Below, one piece after another: positions 16,141-22,911 of a stretch of DNA of 64,000 nucleotides; position 1 is the first letter of the stretch, and every line of letters starts with the position of its first letter. The notes beneath the pieces are model-generated. The model did not search any database. It saw nothing but the letters and a program-made list of their open reading frames with translations, and was not told the DNA's origin. The stretch is taken from positions 6,255-70,254 of the forward strand of contig CBFGTM010000013.1 of assembly GCA_965652025.1 (NCBI GenBank), given 5' to 3'. A program made the position numbers and the translations under genes. The DNA comes from CAVVWJ01 sp965652025 (lineage in GTDB: Bacteria > Gemmatimonadota > Gemmatimonadetes > Gemmatimonadales > GWC2-71-9).

Positions 16141-17430
16141 TCACACTGCCGCTGCCAGCGCGTACTCCCGCAGTCCGAGCTCCATTTCCCGAACGGCCGG
16201 TGCCGCGCTGAGGTTGGATGTTTCGGCGCGGGGCTGGTCGTTCTGATTTTGGTCCGCCGCCATGGCCTGCTCGATCTTGAAGTACCAGGCATTCAGATGG
16301 TGGCTCTCGGCCAGGGCCAGCGCCTCGGTGAGCGCCGCACGACTCCTTCCCAGCTGGCCGAACCGCCCCAGCCCTCTACCCAGCTTGTAGGAATAGTCGA
16401 CCAGCATGCTGGGGGACATACGACTGCGGAACTCTTCGGCCGCCCCCCGGCACCGCTCGAAGGCCACCCGATTCCCTACCGTGGATTCGAGATCCATCAA
16501 CTCCAGCCAGGCGTTGGCGCGGACCAGCAGGCTGGCGGAGGATTGGGCGACGATCTTGAACGCCAGTCGCGCGGCCTCATGCGCTTCGATCTCGGCGAGA
16601 CCGATCCCGAGGTCGCCCAGCGTGCGCATCCGATCCATCGGATCCGGGTGTAGCTGGAACGCGCGGTAGTGCGCTTCCAGCGACTCCAACCGCAGGCCCT
16701 GGAGGCTGTAGGCCACGCCGAGGTCCGCATAGGCGAGGGCCTGGACCCCGGGCAGCTCCAGCTCGCCGGCCTCATCAGCAACGTTTTCGGCGACCGCTCG
16801 CGCTGCGGGCAGGTTGCCTTTACCCCGCTGCACAGCGCCTTTGCCAAGCCGCCCCCGGAGCATGGACACCGGATCGCCTGACTGATAAGAGACCTCTTCA
16901 GCAGCCCCATAGCAAGCGACTGACTGGTCCCAGCGCGCCAGCAAGCGGTTCAGCCGACCGGCGAAGAGGGCATAGCCGGCGAAATCGCGTGGGCTGATGT
17001 CGGATCCCTGGCAGCGAGCGGCCAGGGACAGCATCTCGAGGCTCTCTTCCAGCCGTCCCTCATGCTCCAGGAAGTAGGCGTACGCTGTGAGGCTCTTCCA
17101 CAGGGTGGGCGACGGAGGAGGGCCCTCGGCCGGAATGGCCTCGACGACGCCGGCAAGGTGGGCTGTTTCCGGCTCGGTGGAAGGAAGCTCGTCGATGTGA
17201 CGACGCACCGATTCGAGCTGCCAGTGGAAGCCTTCAGCAGAGTGTTCGTCGGTTTGGAATGAGAGCAGTCGGTCAAGCAGACGGGCAACAATGTACGCGC
17301 CCAGCGCGAGACGCGCGGACCCGTCACGTTCTTGCTCCCGCTGGAGCCGGGCACGTTCGAGAAACGGCTCGTGCGTGAGAACGTCCGAAGACCACCCGAC
17401 CTCGCCAAACAGGCGCTGAGGCGTATACAA
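16141..17430 (-). CDS. Cytoplasmic TPR-repeat protein
   Basis: A 429-residue protein with no signal peptide. From about residue 125 onward it is a series of TPR-like helical pairs (for example LTAYAYFLEHEGRLEESLEMLSLAA, LAYADLGVAYSLQGLRLESLEAHYRAF and LGRGLGRFGQLGRSRAALTEALALAE, each given here only as landmarks). The N-terminal 100 residues lack a recognisable HTH. The start is TTG 17430, chosen for its AAGGAG six bases upstream. Function unknown; TPR proteins of this shape bind peptides or partner proteins. Its neighbour on the other strand encodes a 47-residue lipoprotein, so a peptide-sensing pair is conceivable but unproven. Confidence 0.7.
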   Translation of the reverse strand: MYTPQRLFGEVGWSSDVLTHEPFLERARLQREQERDGSARLALGAYIVARLLDRLLSFQTDEHSAEGFHWQLESVRRHIDELPSTEPETAHLAGVVEAIPAEGPPPSPTLWKSLTAYAYFLEHEGRLEESLEMLSLAARCQGSDISPRDFAGYALFAGRLNRLLARWDQSVACYGAAEEVSYQSGDPVSMLRGRLGKGAVQRGKGNLPAARAVAENVADEAGELELPGVQALAYADLGVAYSLQGLRLESLEAHYRAFQLHPDPMDRMRTLGDLGIGLAEIEAHEAARLAFKIVAQSSASLLVRANAWLELMDLESTVGNRVAFERCRGAAEEFRSRMSPSMLVDYSYKLGRGLGRFGQLGRSRAALTEALALAESHHLNAWYFKIEQAMAADQNQNDQPRAETSNLSAAPAVREMELGLREYALAAAV

Positions 17431-17593
17431 GGCACTCCTTCCGTATTCACGGGCGCAGGGGTACAGCTAGTATCGCGGCCCGGGTCCCACCACACAAGGG
17501 TCAAGTCTTGCATGGGTTTGAGGCTCGCCCTTTGCCGCCGCTCATCGCACAAAAACGGTGCCGTGCGAGGAGCAATACCCGCTATTCTGCGAC

Positions 17594-18019
17594 ATGACCC
17601 GCGGCCATTCCGTCCCCGAGCTCATGCTGGTCCTTGCAGTGGTCGGACTTCTCCTCGGCATTGCGGTTCCCCGATTTTCCCGGGTCATGGACTACATCGC
17701 AGTCGAGGCAACCGCCACCGGGGTAATCGCCGCGCATCAGCGGGCCCGCATGATGGCCATCGTGCGGGGGCAAGTCCTCACCCTGGACATCGACTCGACC
17801 CAGCTGCGCATCGCGCTGCCGAGTGGCGTCATCCCACTGTGGCTGCAGGACGGTCCCGTCACCTCCGGTGTCAGGCTCAGCGGACCAACTCGCCGCTTCA
17901 CATTTTCTCCCACCGGCATCACCCTGGGGCTCTCTAATGCATCACTCCTGCTCTCCCGCGGCCCCAGTACCCGCACCGTGGTGTTCTCCCGCCTCGGCCG
18001 GGTTCGCGTACAGCGATAA
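17594..18019 (+). CDS. GspH/FimT-type pseudopilin
   Basis: A 141-residue protein from ATG 17594; an upstream ATG at 17558 would add 12 residues ahead of the class III leader and is less likely. The leader MTRG is followed by a type IV pilin-like N-terminus HSVPELMLVLAVVGLLLG, with Glu at position +5 after the Gly cleavage site. It should be processed by a prepilin peptidase (PilD) and join a pilus or type II pseudopilus as a minor subunit. The C-terminal part is beta-rich, as in GspH. It stands alone; other pilus genes are not in the window. Confidence 0.82.
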   Translation: MTRGHSVPELMLVLAVVGLLLGIAVPRFSRVMDYIAVEATATGVIAAHQRARMMAIVRGQVLTLDIDSTQLRIALPSGVIPLWLQDGPVTSGVRLSGPTRRFTFSPTGITLGLSNASLLLSRGPSTRTVVFSRLGRVRVQR

Positions 18020-18103
18020 ACGTCGGACGCCTGGAGGGCGACGGCCCCTTCAGCGGACGGCTGGTCCGGCGGCCAACGTGGCGCCGGGCCTTTTGCGTGG
18101 GTG

Positions 18104-18703
18104 TTAACCTGACGGCGTGAGCCGGAACAGAACGTCGGCATGCACCACGATGTCTTCATACATTCTGAGCACGCCAAGCAGCTTGCTGAGCCCGCCGATT
18201 CGGTAGTCCTTGAGATTCAGGGGAAAATCGCTGCGGACCCGCGCGTCGGATCCAGTGAACTGTATCGTTCCCGGCAGCTCGACATTTCGGGTGACGCCAT
18301 GAATCCGAAGCGCACCCTTGAGGATCACCCCTACGCTGTCCGCCGAGCCGCCGGTGCGGGTAATGCCGGCCAGATCGAAACGGAGCACCGGATACTTCTC
18401 AGACTCCATCGACTTGTTGAGGTCCTTGTCCCGCTTCCGGTTTCCGGTCTTGAGCGTGCTGACCGGCGCCTCGACCCATCCCCGCACTCCCGGAAGGCTG
18501 GAAGCCCCCTGCAGCTGGCCGGAGACAGTTTTCGTGGTTCCGGTAAAGTCGCCGGCGGTGGCGTGACCGTCGAAGCTCAGCGTGCCCGCGATGGCCCGTC
18601 CCGGGGGGATGGGACGGGATTCCTGGGCCAACCCCGGTGTGCCCGACAGACACGCCAGCAATGCGCCCAGCACCACGATCGCGTCAGGGAAGATCGAGTC
18701 CAT
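18104..18703 (-). CDS. YceI-family periplasmic protein
   Basis: A 199-residue protein with a signal peptide (about residues 1-26, ending GLAQ). The mature part has the YceI-type lipocalin-like pattern: repeated beta strands, VSTLKTGNRKRDKDLNKSMESEKYP in the middle (conserved core LKTGNRKRDKDL), then ILKGALRIHGVTRNVELP and a YRIGG-like end. YceI proteins bind isoprenoid or quinone-like lipids in the periplasm. Its start overlaps the end of the upstream Fis-type regulator by 20 bp, so the two are probably one transcript. Confidence 0.85.
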   Translation of the reverse strand: MDSIFPDAIVVLGALLACLSGTPGLAQESRPIPPGRAIAGTLSFDGHATAGDFTGTTKTVSGQLQGASSLPGVRGWVEAPVSTLKTGNRKRDKDLNKSMESEKYPVLRFDLAGITRTGGSADSVGVILKGALRIHGVTRNVELPGTIQFTGSDARVRSDFPLNLKDYRIGGLSKLLGVLRMYEDIVVHADVLFRLTPSG

Positions 18704-19058
18704 ACTTCCGAACCTTGTGCAGCAAGGTCGACCGGGAAATGCCCAGGATGTGAGCAGCCTTTCGCTTGTTGCCTGCGGTGAACTGCAGGACCCGGGCTAT
18801 GTGCCGGCGCTCGGCGGCGTCCAGCGAATCCGGCTCGGTCTCGCCGAGCGAACCGATCGCGCGGCGCAACGTGGCCAGGTCGAGGTCAGGAAAATCGAGG
18901 TCGAGCAACAGGGTGTCGGCGTCCGCTCCCATGAGCCCTGCTGCTGCCGACGGGGTGGTGACCGCTATGATTTGGTGATCGGCGCGGCGCAGGAGCTCGG
19001 CGAGCTCGTCCCCTCGGGCGGCATCGCGATGCGCTACGAGAATCCGCAGCGGCTTCAT
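18684..19058 (-). CDS. Truncated receiver fused to Fis-type HTH
   Basis: A 124-residue protein from ATG 19058 (ATGAAGCC). Residues 1-65 resemble the first half of a receiver: a beta1 strand LRILVAHRD without the usual acidic pair, and LLLDLDFPDLD at beta3. The usual beta4-alpha5 half is missing, and a short linker leads into a Fis/HTH_8 motif (residues about 85-122: ERRHIARVLQFTAGN, then KAAHILGISRSTLLHKVR). This resembles the DNA-binding end of RegA/PrrA-type regulators. A phosphorylation-independent DNA-binding protein is likely. It overlaps yceI and sits just downstream of a strong terminator hairpin on the same strand (19095-19124). Confidence 0.8.
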   Translation of the reverse strand: MKPLRILVAHRDAARGDELAELLRRADHQIIAVTTPSAAAGLMGADADTLLLDLDFPDLDLATLRRAIGSLGETEPDSLDAAERRHIARVLQFTAGNKRKAAHILGISRSTLLHKVRKYGLDLP

Positions 19059-19083
19059 GGGTGCAATATACGGCTTCGGAGGA

Positions 19084-19124
19084 TACAAAACGGAACGGCC
19101 GTCTAGTCGTGGCTAGACGGCCGT
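19084..19124 (-). terminator. Strong intrinsic terminator
   Basis: A perfect 12 bp stem: ACGGCCGTCTAG at 19095-19106 pairs with CTAGACGGCCGT at 19113-19124 around a 6 nt loop. Read on the minus strand, it is followed by TTCCGTTTTG. No coding gene lies upstream of it on that strand for more than 550 bp, which points to a non-coding transcript ending here, just before the Fis-type regulator. Confidence 0.65.
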
Positions 19125-19510
19125 CCCCCGCATGGACTACCCAAGGTCGTGGCGTGTCAGCCGCCGTTCTTCTTTCACCTGCCACCGGTTGGCTGGTGCG
19201 CCGCTCGGGAGGGCTAGGTGAAGCCTTGGCTTCGATCCCCAGGCCGGATGGCCATCCCACCTGGTTCGTCTATGGGAGCGCTGCGAGTCAGATCGGGTCG
19301 CGGACCGACCTTTCGCACTGCACCCCGAGGCGCTAGATCGGGGCGGGTGAAGCACGCGACTGGCTTCACCTGCTTGAGCCGGGGTGATCACCGGGATCTG
19401 CGAGTGCCTGAGCCCTTGGTTGCGTCGGCCCTCTCCCCCGATATCCCGCTCAAACCCACCTACCGGCCGCCACTGCGACTGAGAGTCCCAGCACGTTCCT
19501 GTAAGCGCGT
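19095..19510 (-). ncRNA. Candidate structured non-coding RNA, about 415 nt
   Basis: The interval between the Fis-type regulator and the next gene (about 600 bp) has no convincing reading frame. On the minus strand it has a promoter-like sequence (19517-19544), several well-formed stems and a terminator. The stems are GGTGAAGC/GCTTCACC (19346-19353 with 19363-19370), CCCCGA/TCGGGG (19323-19328 with 19338-19343), TGCGA/TCGCA enclosing GGTCG/CGACC (19282-19317), and CCAGG/CCTGG around a GGATGGCCATCC palindrome (19239-19264). I checked by eye for conserved RNase P, tmRNA, 6S and SRP motifs and did not find them. Neither the identity nor the transcription is proven. Confidence 0.4.
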
Positions 19511-19516
19511 GGGCCA

Positions 19517-19544
19517 AAGATAGGTTTCGGCCGATATCTCGCAA
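19517..19544 (-). promoter_or_regulatory. Sigma-70-like promoter for the RNA candidate
   Basis: On the minus strand TTGCGA (19544-19539) and TATCTT (19522-19517) are separated by 16 nt. Transcription would start near 19510 and run through the structured interval to the hairpin at 19095-19124. Confidence 0.35.
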
Positions 19545-19587
19545 GTGCCCATGTTTCTTCGGGTTAGGCTACTACGGAGTGGAGCTG

Positions 19588-19662
19588 GTGTGGATAACTA
19601 AGGTATGGAAATCCTTCAGACTAGGCCCTTCCATCCACACGATGTTGACATGTGAATCCACA
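19588..19662. promoter_or_regulatory. Cluster of DnaA-box-like sequences
   Basis: A perfect TTATCCACA lies on the minus strand (plus-strand TGTGGATAA at 19589-19597). Two weaker plus-strand versions follow: CCATCCACA (19631-19639) and GAATCCACA (19654-19662), each matching seven of nine bases. GTGTGGA/TCCACAC and TGGAA/TTCCA also make this stretch foldable. No dnaA, dnaN or gyrase gene is near, so it is not evidently an origin; it could titrate or be regulated by DnaA. Confidence 0.35.
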
Positions 19663-19664
19663 TC

Positions 19665-20228
19665 CTAACCGGCCGAAGGGCTCCGGGTAGATCCGGCGGG
19701 GAGGACCCGAATTCCCATGATCTGCAGAAAAGACTGGAGGCTGTGCTCGTAGCTGCGGATTGAGCGCTGGACCTTGATGGCGCGATCGTTCCCGTACCCC
19801 CTCACCCGCTCCCCCTGATCTTCCTGGCTCATGGCCGCGAACTCGGTTTCACAACGGCCCAGGACGGTCTTGAGGGTGTCGAGGGCAGTGACCAGCTCGC
19901 GCCGACGGGCCAGTTTATTCTGGTCACTCAGCTCCGCCGACTGCACCACGTCGCGGGTCGGCGGAACGGCGCGGCGGGAGCGGGCGCAGGCGTCGCGCAT
20001 GACCCGTGCGCGGGCAACCAGAGCCTGTCCGGAAGCAGTCGAGTAGTCCCGCTGGAGCCTCGCTGCCGCACCATCCACAGTGACCAGCGAGTCGCGGAGC
20101 ACGACGATAGCATCCCGGAGCGTCGCCCGCGCCGAGTCGAGGGGGGGAGCTGGACGCACGACAGTCTGCGCCCCGAGCTCGGGGGCGATGAGTAATGCCA
20201 TCACCCCCACCATCCTGAGACAGTTCAT
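19665..20228 (-). CDS. Exported protein of unknown function, helical
   Basis: A 187-residue protein from ATG 20228, which overlaps the upstream gene's stop (ATGA). An N-terminal signal peptide (MNCLRMVGVMALLIAP, ending ELGAQ) precedes a mostly helical, Arg-rich mature region with segments such as LRDAIVVLRDSLVTVDGAAARL and LVTALDTLKTVLGRCETEF. Two Cys in the mature part could form a disulfide. I do not recognise a family. It is co-transcribed with the 203-residue gene upstream. Confidence 0.65.
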   Translation of the reverse strand: MNCLRMVGVMALLIAPELGAQTVVRPAPPLDSARATLRDAIVVLRDSLVTVDGAAARLQRDYSTASGQALVARARVMRDACARSRRAVPPTRDVVQSAELSDQNKLARRRELVTALDTLKTVLGRCETEFAAMSQEDQGERVRGYGNDRAIKVQRSIRSYEHSLQSFLQIMGIRVLPAGSTRSPSAG

Positions 20229-20836
20229 GATTCCATTCCCACTTCGATGTAGCGGTAGCTCGGTTCGCCTTCGGGTGAGGAGAAGAGGCAGCCCGCCGAA
20301 CTGGAGGCGAACCAGCCGGCAACCAGCGGCCTCGGGAGGTCCAACTCGTTGATAATAGCCCCCAGCCAACGCCGCAGATGGCGGATCTCGGGTGCACGAC
20401 GACTCAGCAAGGCCAGTAGCGCACCGGCGCCTGATGTCGCCCGGAGAAAGTGGGCCAGCCCGTGAGCCCGCTGAGTGAACTCGACCGCCTTGACCCCCGG
20501 CTCGTCGAACAGAATGGCTCCCTCGAACACATCCATGGGCGGAGCGTCCAGCCGGGGGCCCAGATAGACATAGCGTCTTCCCCCCTGTCCCTTCCGCTCG
20601 ATTACGGCTGCTGCCGTTTCACTGGTGAGTCGGGCCGCATGGAGCAGGTCATCGTCCTGCAGGATCCCTACCGCGCCGGTCCACTCCAGGGCCGCGAGGG
20701 CCGTCTCGAGGGGACACCCGAGGGCATCATCGAACGCCAGCAGCCGAGGAGCTTCCCCGGCCCGAAGGACGAAGTGGGAAAGCCCCTCCGCCCGATCGGT
20801 GAAGGTCCGGACGGAGAGGGTCTGTGGCGCGGCCAT
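20225..20836 (-). CDS. Uncharacterised protein with internal duplication
   Basis: A 203-residue cytoplasmic protein, no signal peptide. Two segments resemble each other: FTDRAEGLSHFVLRAG (residues about 12-27) and FTQRAHGLAHFLRATSG (about 121-137), suggesting a duplicated domain. The second half ends with AGWFASSSAGCLFSSPEG. No catalytic motif or known family is recognised. It is first in a two-gene unit with the exported protein and is divergent from the MGMT gene across a 22 bp perfect palindrome. Confidence 0.7.
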   Translation of the reverse strand: MAAPQTLSVRTFTDRAEGLSHFVLRAGEAPRLLAFDDALGCPLETALAALEWTGAVGILQDDDLLHAARLTSETAAAVIERKGQGGRRYVYLGPRLDAPPMDVFEGAILFDEPGVKAVEFTQRAHGLAHFLRATSGAGALLALLSRRAPEIRHLRRWLGAIINELDLPRPLVAGWFASSSAGCLFSSPEGEPSYRYIEVGMES

Positions 20837-20861
20837 GTGGTAAATGTACCCGAAAGTAGAG

Positions 20862-20883
20862 AACCAGGGAACGTTCCCTGGTT
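20862..20883. promoter_or_regulatory. 22 bp perfect palindrome, operator candidate
   Basis: The half-site AACCAGGGAAC is followed directly by its reverse complement, giving a perfect 22 bp palindrome. It lies between two divergent genes (uncharacterised protein at 20836 and MGMT at 20934). A dimeric repressor binding here could control both. The core GGGAACGTTCCC is not a classical LexA box, because the GAAC and GTTC have no spacer. Confidence 0.55.
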
Positions 20884-20933
20884 ACTTTCCTCGCGCTAAG
20901 TTAGGTCATCAGGTCGAAATCGCAGAGGACGGG

Positions 20934-21455
20934 ATGCGTGTGGAGTGGACGTCGTACAGCTCGCCCATTGGCGCGTTGACGGTGGTGGAATGTGAGGCCG
21001 GCCCTCTCGTCATCGAGTTTCCCAATCGGGCTGTGACGATCAAGTGGGCGGTCCGCCTCCGGGCCGCCGTGCCGGAGCTCCACATTGCCCAGGGTGAATG
21101 TCGTCTGACGACGGTGTGGCTGGATGAGTACTTTGCCGGCGCTCCTCGGCCATTTCCCTTTCCCGACTATCTGAAGCGCTGGTTCGATCTGTCCCCCGCC
21201 CAGATCACCGTCTTCAAGGCGCTCCGAAAGATTCCCCTGGGAGAGACCCGGTCCTACGACGCTGTGGCCCGGGCAACCCACCTGCACCCGCGGCAAATCG
21301 GCTGGCTGGTGGCGGCCAATCATCTGGCCATCCTCATCCCCTGTCATCGAGTGGTGGGAAAGGACGGCGGGCTGGTGGGCTATGGGGGTGGATTGGCCAA
21401 GAAGAGATGGCTGCTGGATCATGAGCTGAGAGCGGCCGGCGTGGTCTTGAGATAG
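20934..21455 (+). CDS. ogt: Methylated-DNA--protein-cysteine methyltransferase
   Basis: A 173-residue suicide DNA-repair protein that removes alkyl groups from O6-alkylguanine to its own Cys. The active site IPCHRVVG places the acceptor at Cys137, preceded by the helix-turn-helix region YDAVARATHLHPRQIGWLVAANH. The usual AxxxNP before the active site is NH here, a small deviation. The start ATG 20934 is preferred over ATG 20844 because the longer version would run through the 22 bp palindrome and add 30 residues not seen in the family. Divergent from the uncharacterised gene; possible shared operator. Confidence 0.88.
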   Translation: MRVEWTSYSSPIGALTVVECEAGPLVIEFPNRAVTIKWAVRLRAAVPELHIAQGECRLTTVWLDEYFAGAPRPFPFPDYLKRWFDLSPAQITVFKALRKIPLGETRSYDAVARATHLHPRQIGWLVAANHLAILIPCHRVVGKDGGLVGYGGGLAKKRWLLDHELRAAGVVLR

Positions 21456-21478
21456 TCGAGCAAGGCTTTGCGCTACTG

Positions 21479-21516
21479 ACGAGCGCGCGACCCGAGACCC
21501 GCAACTCGCGTCTACC
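21479..21516. repeat. Single copy of a GAGACCCGC/ACTCGCG-type repeat
   Basis: Shortly after the MGMT stop the sequence reads CGACCCGAGACCCGC followed by AACTCGCG. It resembles the arms of the inverted repeat at 62194-62300. There is only one arm here, so it may be a remnant. Confidence 0.3.
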
Positions 21517-21519
21517 CCG

Positions 21520-21548
21520 TTGACAAAACCGTGCTCCCGCATGACCTT
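21520..21548 (+). promoter_or_regulatory. Probable promoter of the cold-shock gene
   Basis: A perfect -35 box TTGACA at 21520-21525. The -10 candidate at about 21542-21548 (TGACCT/GACCTT) is weak. A start near 21555 would give a leader of about 150 nt, as in other cold-shock genes. Confidence 0.4.
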
Positions 21549-21595
21549 TTGGCATGCAGAACGCTGTTCCTCCCTTCTATTTTTAAATAGCTTGG

Positions 21596-21692
21596 GCCGT
21601 CGGACGACATGTCCGGGCGGCTTTTTTTAGGGGTTTTTAACCCAGCCACACCGGCTGGGGGTTTTCCCCCCGGGGCCTTTGGGTCCCCTTTT
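21596..21692 (+). promoter_or_regulatory. Hairpin ladder with T-tracts in the cold-shock leader
   Basis: Three successive hairpins precede the gene. Hairpin 1 is GCCG..CGGAC/GTCCG..CGGC (21596-21621) followed by seven T. Hairpin 2 is CCCAGCC/GGCTGGG (21641-21659) followed by TTTT. Hairpin 3 is GGGG/CCCC (21672-21688) followed by TTTT. The first alone would pass as an intrinsic terminator. Sitting between a TTGACA promoter and the start codon, the set suggests temperature-dependent attenuation or readthrough; alternatively hairpin 1 terminates the upstream transcript. Confidence 0.5.
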
Positions 21693-21707
21693 CAAGAGGT
21701 TGCAGCA

Positions 21708-21908
21708 ATGGCGAAGGGCACGGTCAAGTGGTTCAATGATGCGAAGGGGTTCGGCTTCATCGCACAGGACGGTGGCAAGGACGTGTTCGTGCACCACACG
21801 GCAATTATCGCAGATGGCTTCCGTTCGCTTTCCGAAGGAGACAACGTGGAGTTCGAGGTGGTCGAGGGTCCCAAGGGACTCCAGGCCTCGAACGTCCGTA
21901 AGGTCTGA
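21708..21908 (+). CDS. cspA: Cold-shock domain protein
   Basis: A 66-residue OB-fold nucleic-acid chaperone of normal family length. RNP1 is KGFGFIAQD and RNP2 is VFVHHTAI, with the standard start MAKGTVKWFNDAKGFG. It melts RNA structure in the cytoplasm. AGAGG lies about 9 nt before ATG 21708. The gene has a long hairpin-rich leader and a strong terminator directly downstream, so it is monocistronic. Confidence 0.96.
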   Translation: MAKGTVKWFNDAKGFGFIAQDGGKDVFVHHTAIIADGFRSLSEGDNVEFEVVEGPKGLQASNVRKV

Positions 21909-21948
21909 CACCCCAGCGCCCTTCCCATTAATCGCTAGTTAACAGCCA

Positions 21949-21972
21949 CCCCCCGCCATCAAAGGCGGGGGG
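21949..21972 (+). terminator. Intrinsic terminator after the cold-shock gene
   Basis: CCCCCCGCC (21949-21957) pairs with GGCGGGGGG (21964-21972) around a 6 nt loop, followed by CTTCTGG. A nine-pair GC-only stem about 40 bp after the stop codon. Confidence 0.65.
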
Positions 21973-22043
21973 CTTCTGGCATCTCTCCAGTTACCGCCTG
22001 ATTGACCGATACTCCTCGTATCTCGTACGAGGTCGTTTGTCCC

Positions 22044-22637
22044 ATGCTGACAGCGGTCCGCGCCAGCCTCATCGCAGCTCTCCTGCTCCTGCCATCGGGA
22101 GATCACGTCAAGGCCGCGCAGGCGGTGGGCGACAGCACCGGTCTCCAGTTCCTCGGGTTTCGGCCCGGCGCCCGGCTGGAGGAGCTCAACCGGCAATTGC
22201 GCAGCGTCGGTGGTGGCCCCCTTCGCTGTCGCAGAGCTCGCGCCGATCAACGAGTCTCGGAATGCCGAGGGATTGTCGAAAGCCCGGACTCCCGGCCGCC
22301 GATCGAGGTGTGGGTCTCGGCCATCGACAGCGCCGCGGGTGTCATGACCATCTCGGGACGGGTGGACTCGACCCAGCTGGAGGCCTGGCGGAGAACCTTG
22401 CAGGATCGCTACGGCCGAGTTGGGCTTCGGACCCAGGGAAAGCAGTCGATGCTGCAGTGGGTCAGGCGCGGCCGCATGATCCGCCTCACGTGGCGGTGGG
22501 AACGGCGGGAGCAGGTAGCATCCGTGAGTCTGGTCGACGGACACGTGCTGGACAGTTGGGGGAAGTCTCAGGTGCGCGCGGCGGCCACCGACACCAGTCG
22601 GCCAGCAGCCAGTCAACCCGACAGACGGACCAGGTAA
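22044..22637 (+). CDS. Exported protein of unknown function
   Basis: A 197-residue protein from ATG 22044, chosen because it gives a clean signal peptide (MLTAVRASLIAALLLLPSG); an upstream ATG at 22002 would bury it. The mature part is Arg-rich with a few Cys (LRCRRARADQRVSECRG) and beta-strand-like segments such as IEVWVSAIDSAAGVMTISG. No family recognised. It overlaps the 3' end of the Smr gene on the other strand by 25 bp. Confidence 0.6.
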   Translation: MLTAVRASLIAALLLLPSGDHVKAAQAVGDSTGLQFLGFRPGARLEELNRQLRSVGGGPLRCRRARADQRVSECRGIVESPDSRPPIEVWVSAIDSAAGVMTISGRVDSTQLEAWRRTLQDRYGRVGLRTQGKQSMLQWVRRGRMIRLTWRWERREQVASVSLVDGHVLDSWGKSQVRAAATDTSRPAASQPDRRTR

Positions 22638-22898
22638 CTCCCCTCGGTGTCCTCCAGCTCATAGTCGCGCACGATGCGACCCGACTCTTTCAAAGCGCGC
22701 AATAGGGCGCGAACCCGTGAGCGTATCGGCGCACCACCGCCGCCCCGACCTCGACCCGTGATCAGCCGGACCACTCCTCCCTGGCCGCGCTTTCCCTTGG
22801 GCTCGAAGGAAGCGCTCGGCATTGCTGACCGCCTCGAGCAGGCTCTGGCCGTGCAAGTCGAAGATCGCATCGGGTGAGCGGTCGGTCCAATCAGGCAT
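22613..22898 (-). pseudogene. Smr-domain gene split by a +1 frameshift
   Basis: Two adjacent minus-strand frames together encode one Smr domain. From ATG 22898, the first frame gives the N-terminal part (DAIFDLHGQSLLEAVSNAERFLRAQ, key motif DLHG). The second frame, one base downstream, gives the C-terminal part (GGVVRLITGRGRGGGGAPI, key motif ITGRG, ending SYLVRLSG). The join falls around a purine-rich CAAGGGAAAG stretch near 22797-22810. Intact, the product would be about 94 residues, a stand-alone Smr endonuclease-like domain. An assembly or sequencing error, a recent mutation or programmed +1 frameshifting could all explain it. Divergent from the binding-protein gene with a 13 bp gap. Confidence 0.65.
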
Positions 22899-22911
22899 GC
22901 GGAAAGCTACT

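Noticed and set aside
19061..19336. 91-codon plus-strand frame in the gene-free stretch
   Set aside because: No ribosome-binding site, it crosses the terminator stem and several RNA stems, and composition does not look like protein.
19095..19510. RNase P RNA, tmRNA, 6S RNA or SRP RNA
   Set aside because: The conserved words I would expect (for example the GAAAGTCC region of RNase P, the CCA end and tag frame of tmRNA, GGAAGGAAGCA of SRP) were not found on either strand by eye.
19588..19662. Replication origin
   Set aside because: No dnaA, dnaN, gyrB or AT-rich unwinding region nearby; only a DnaA-box-like cluster can be claimed.
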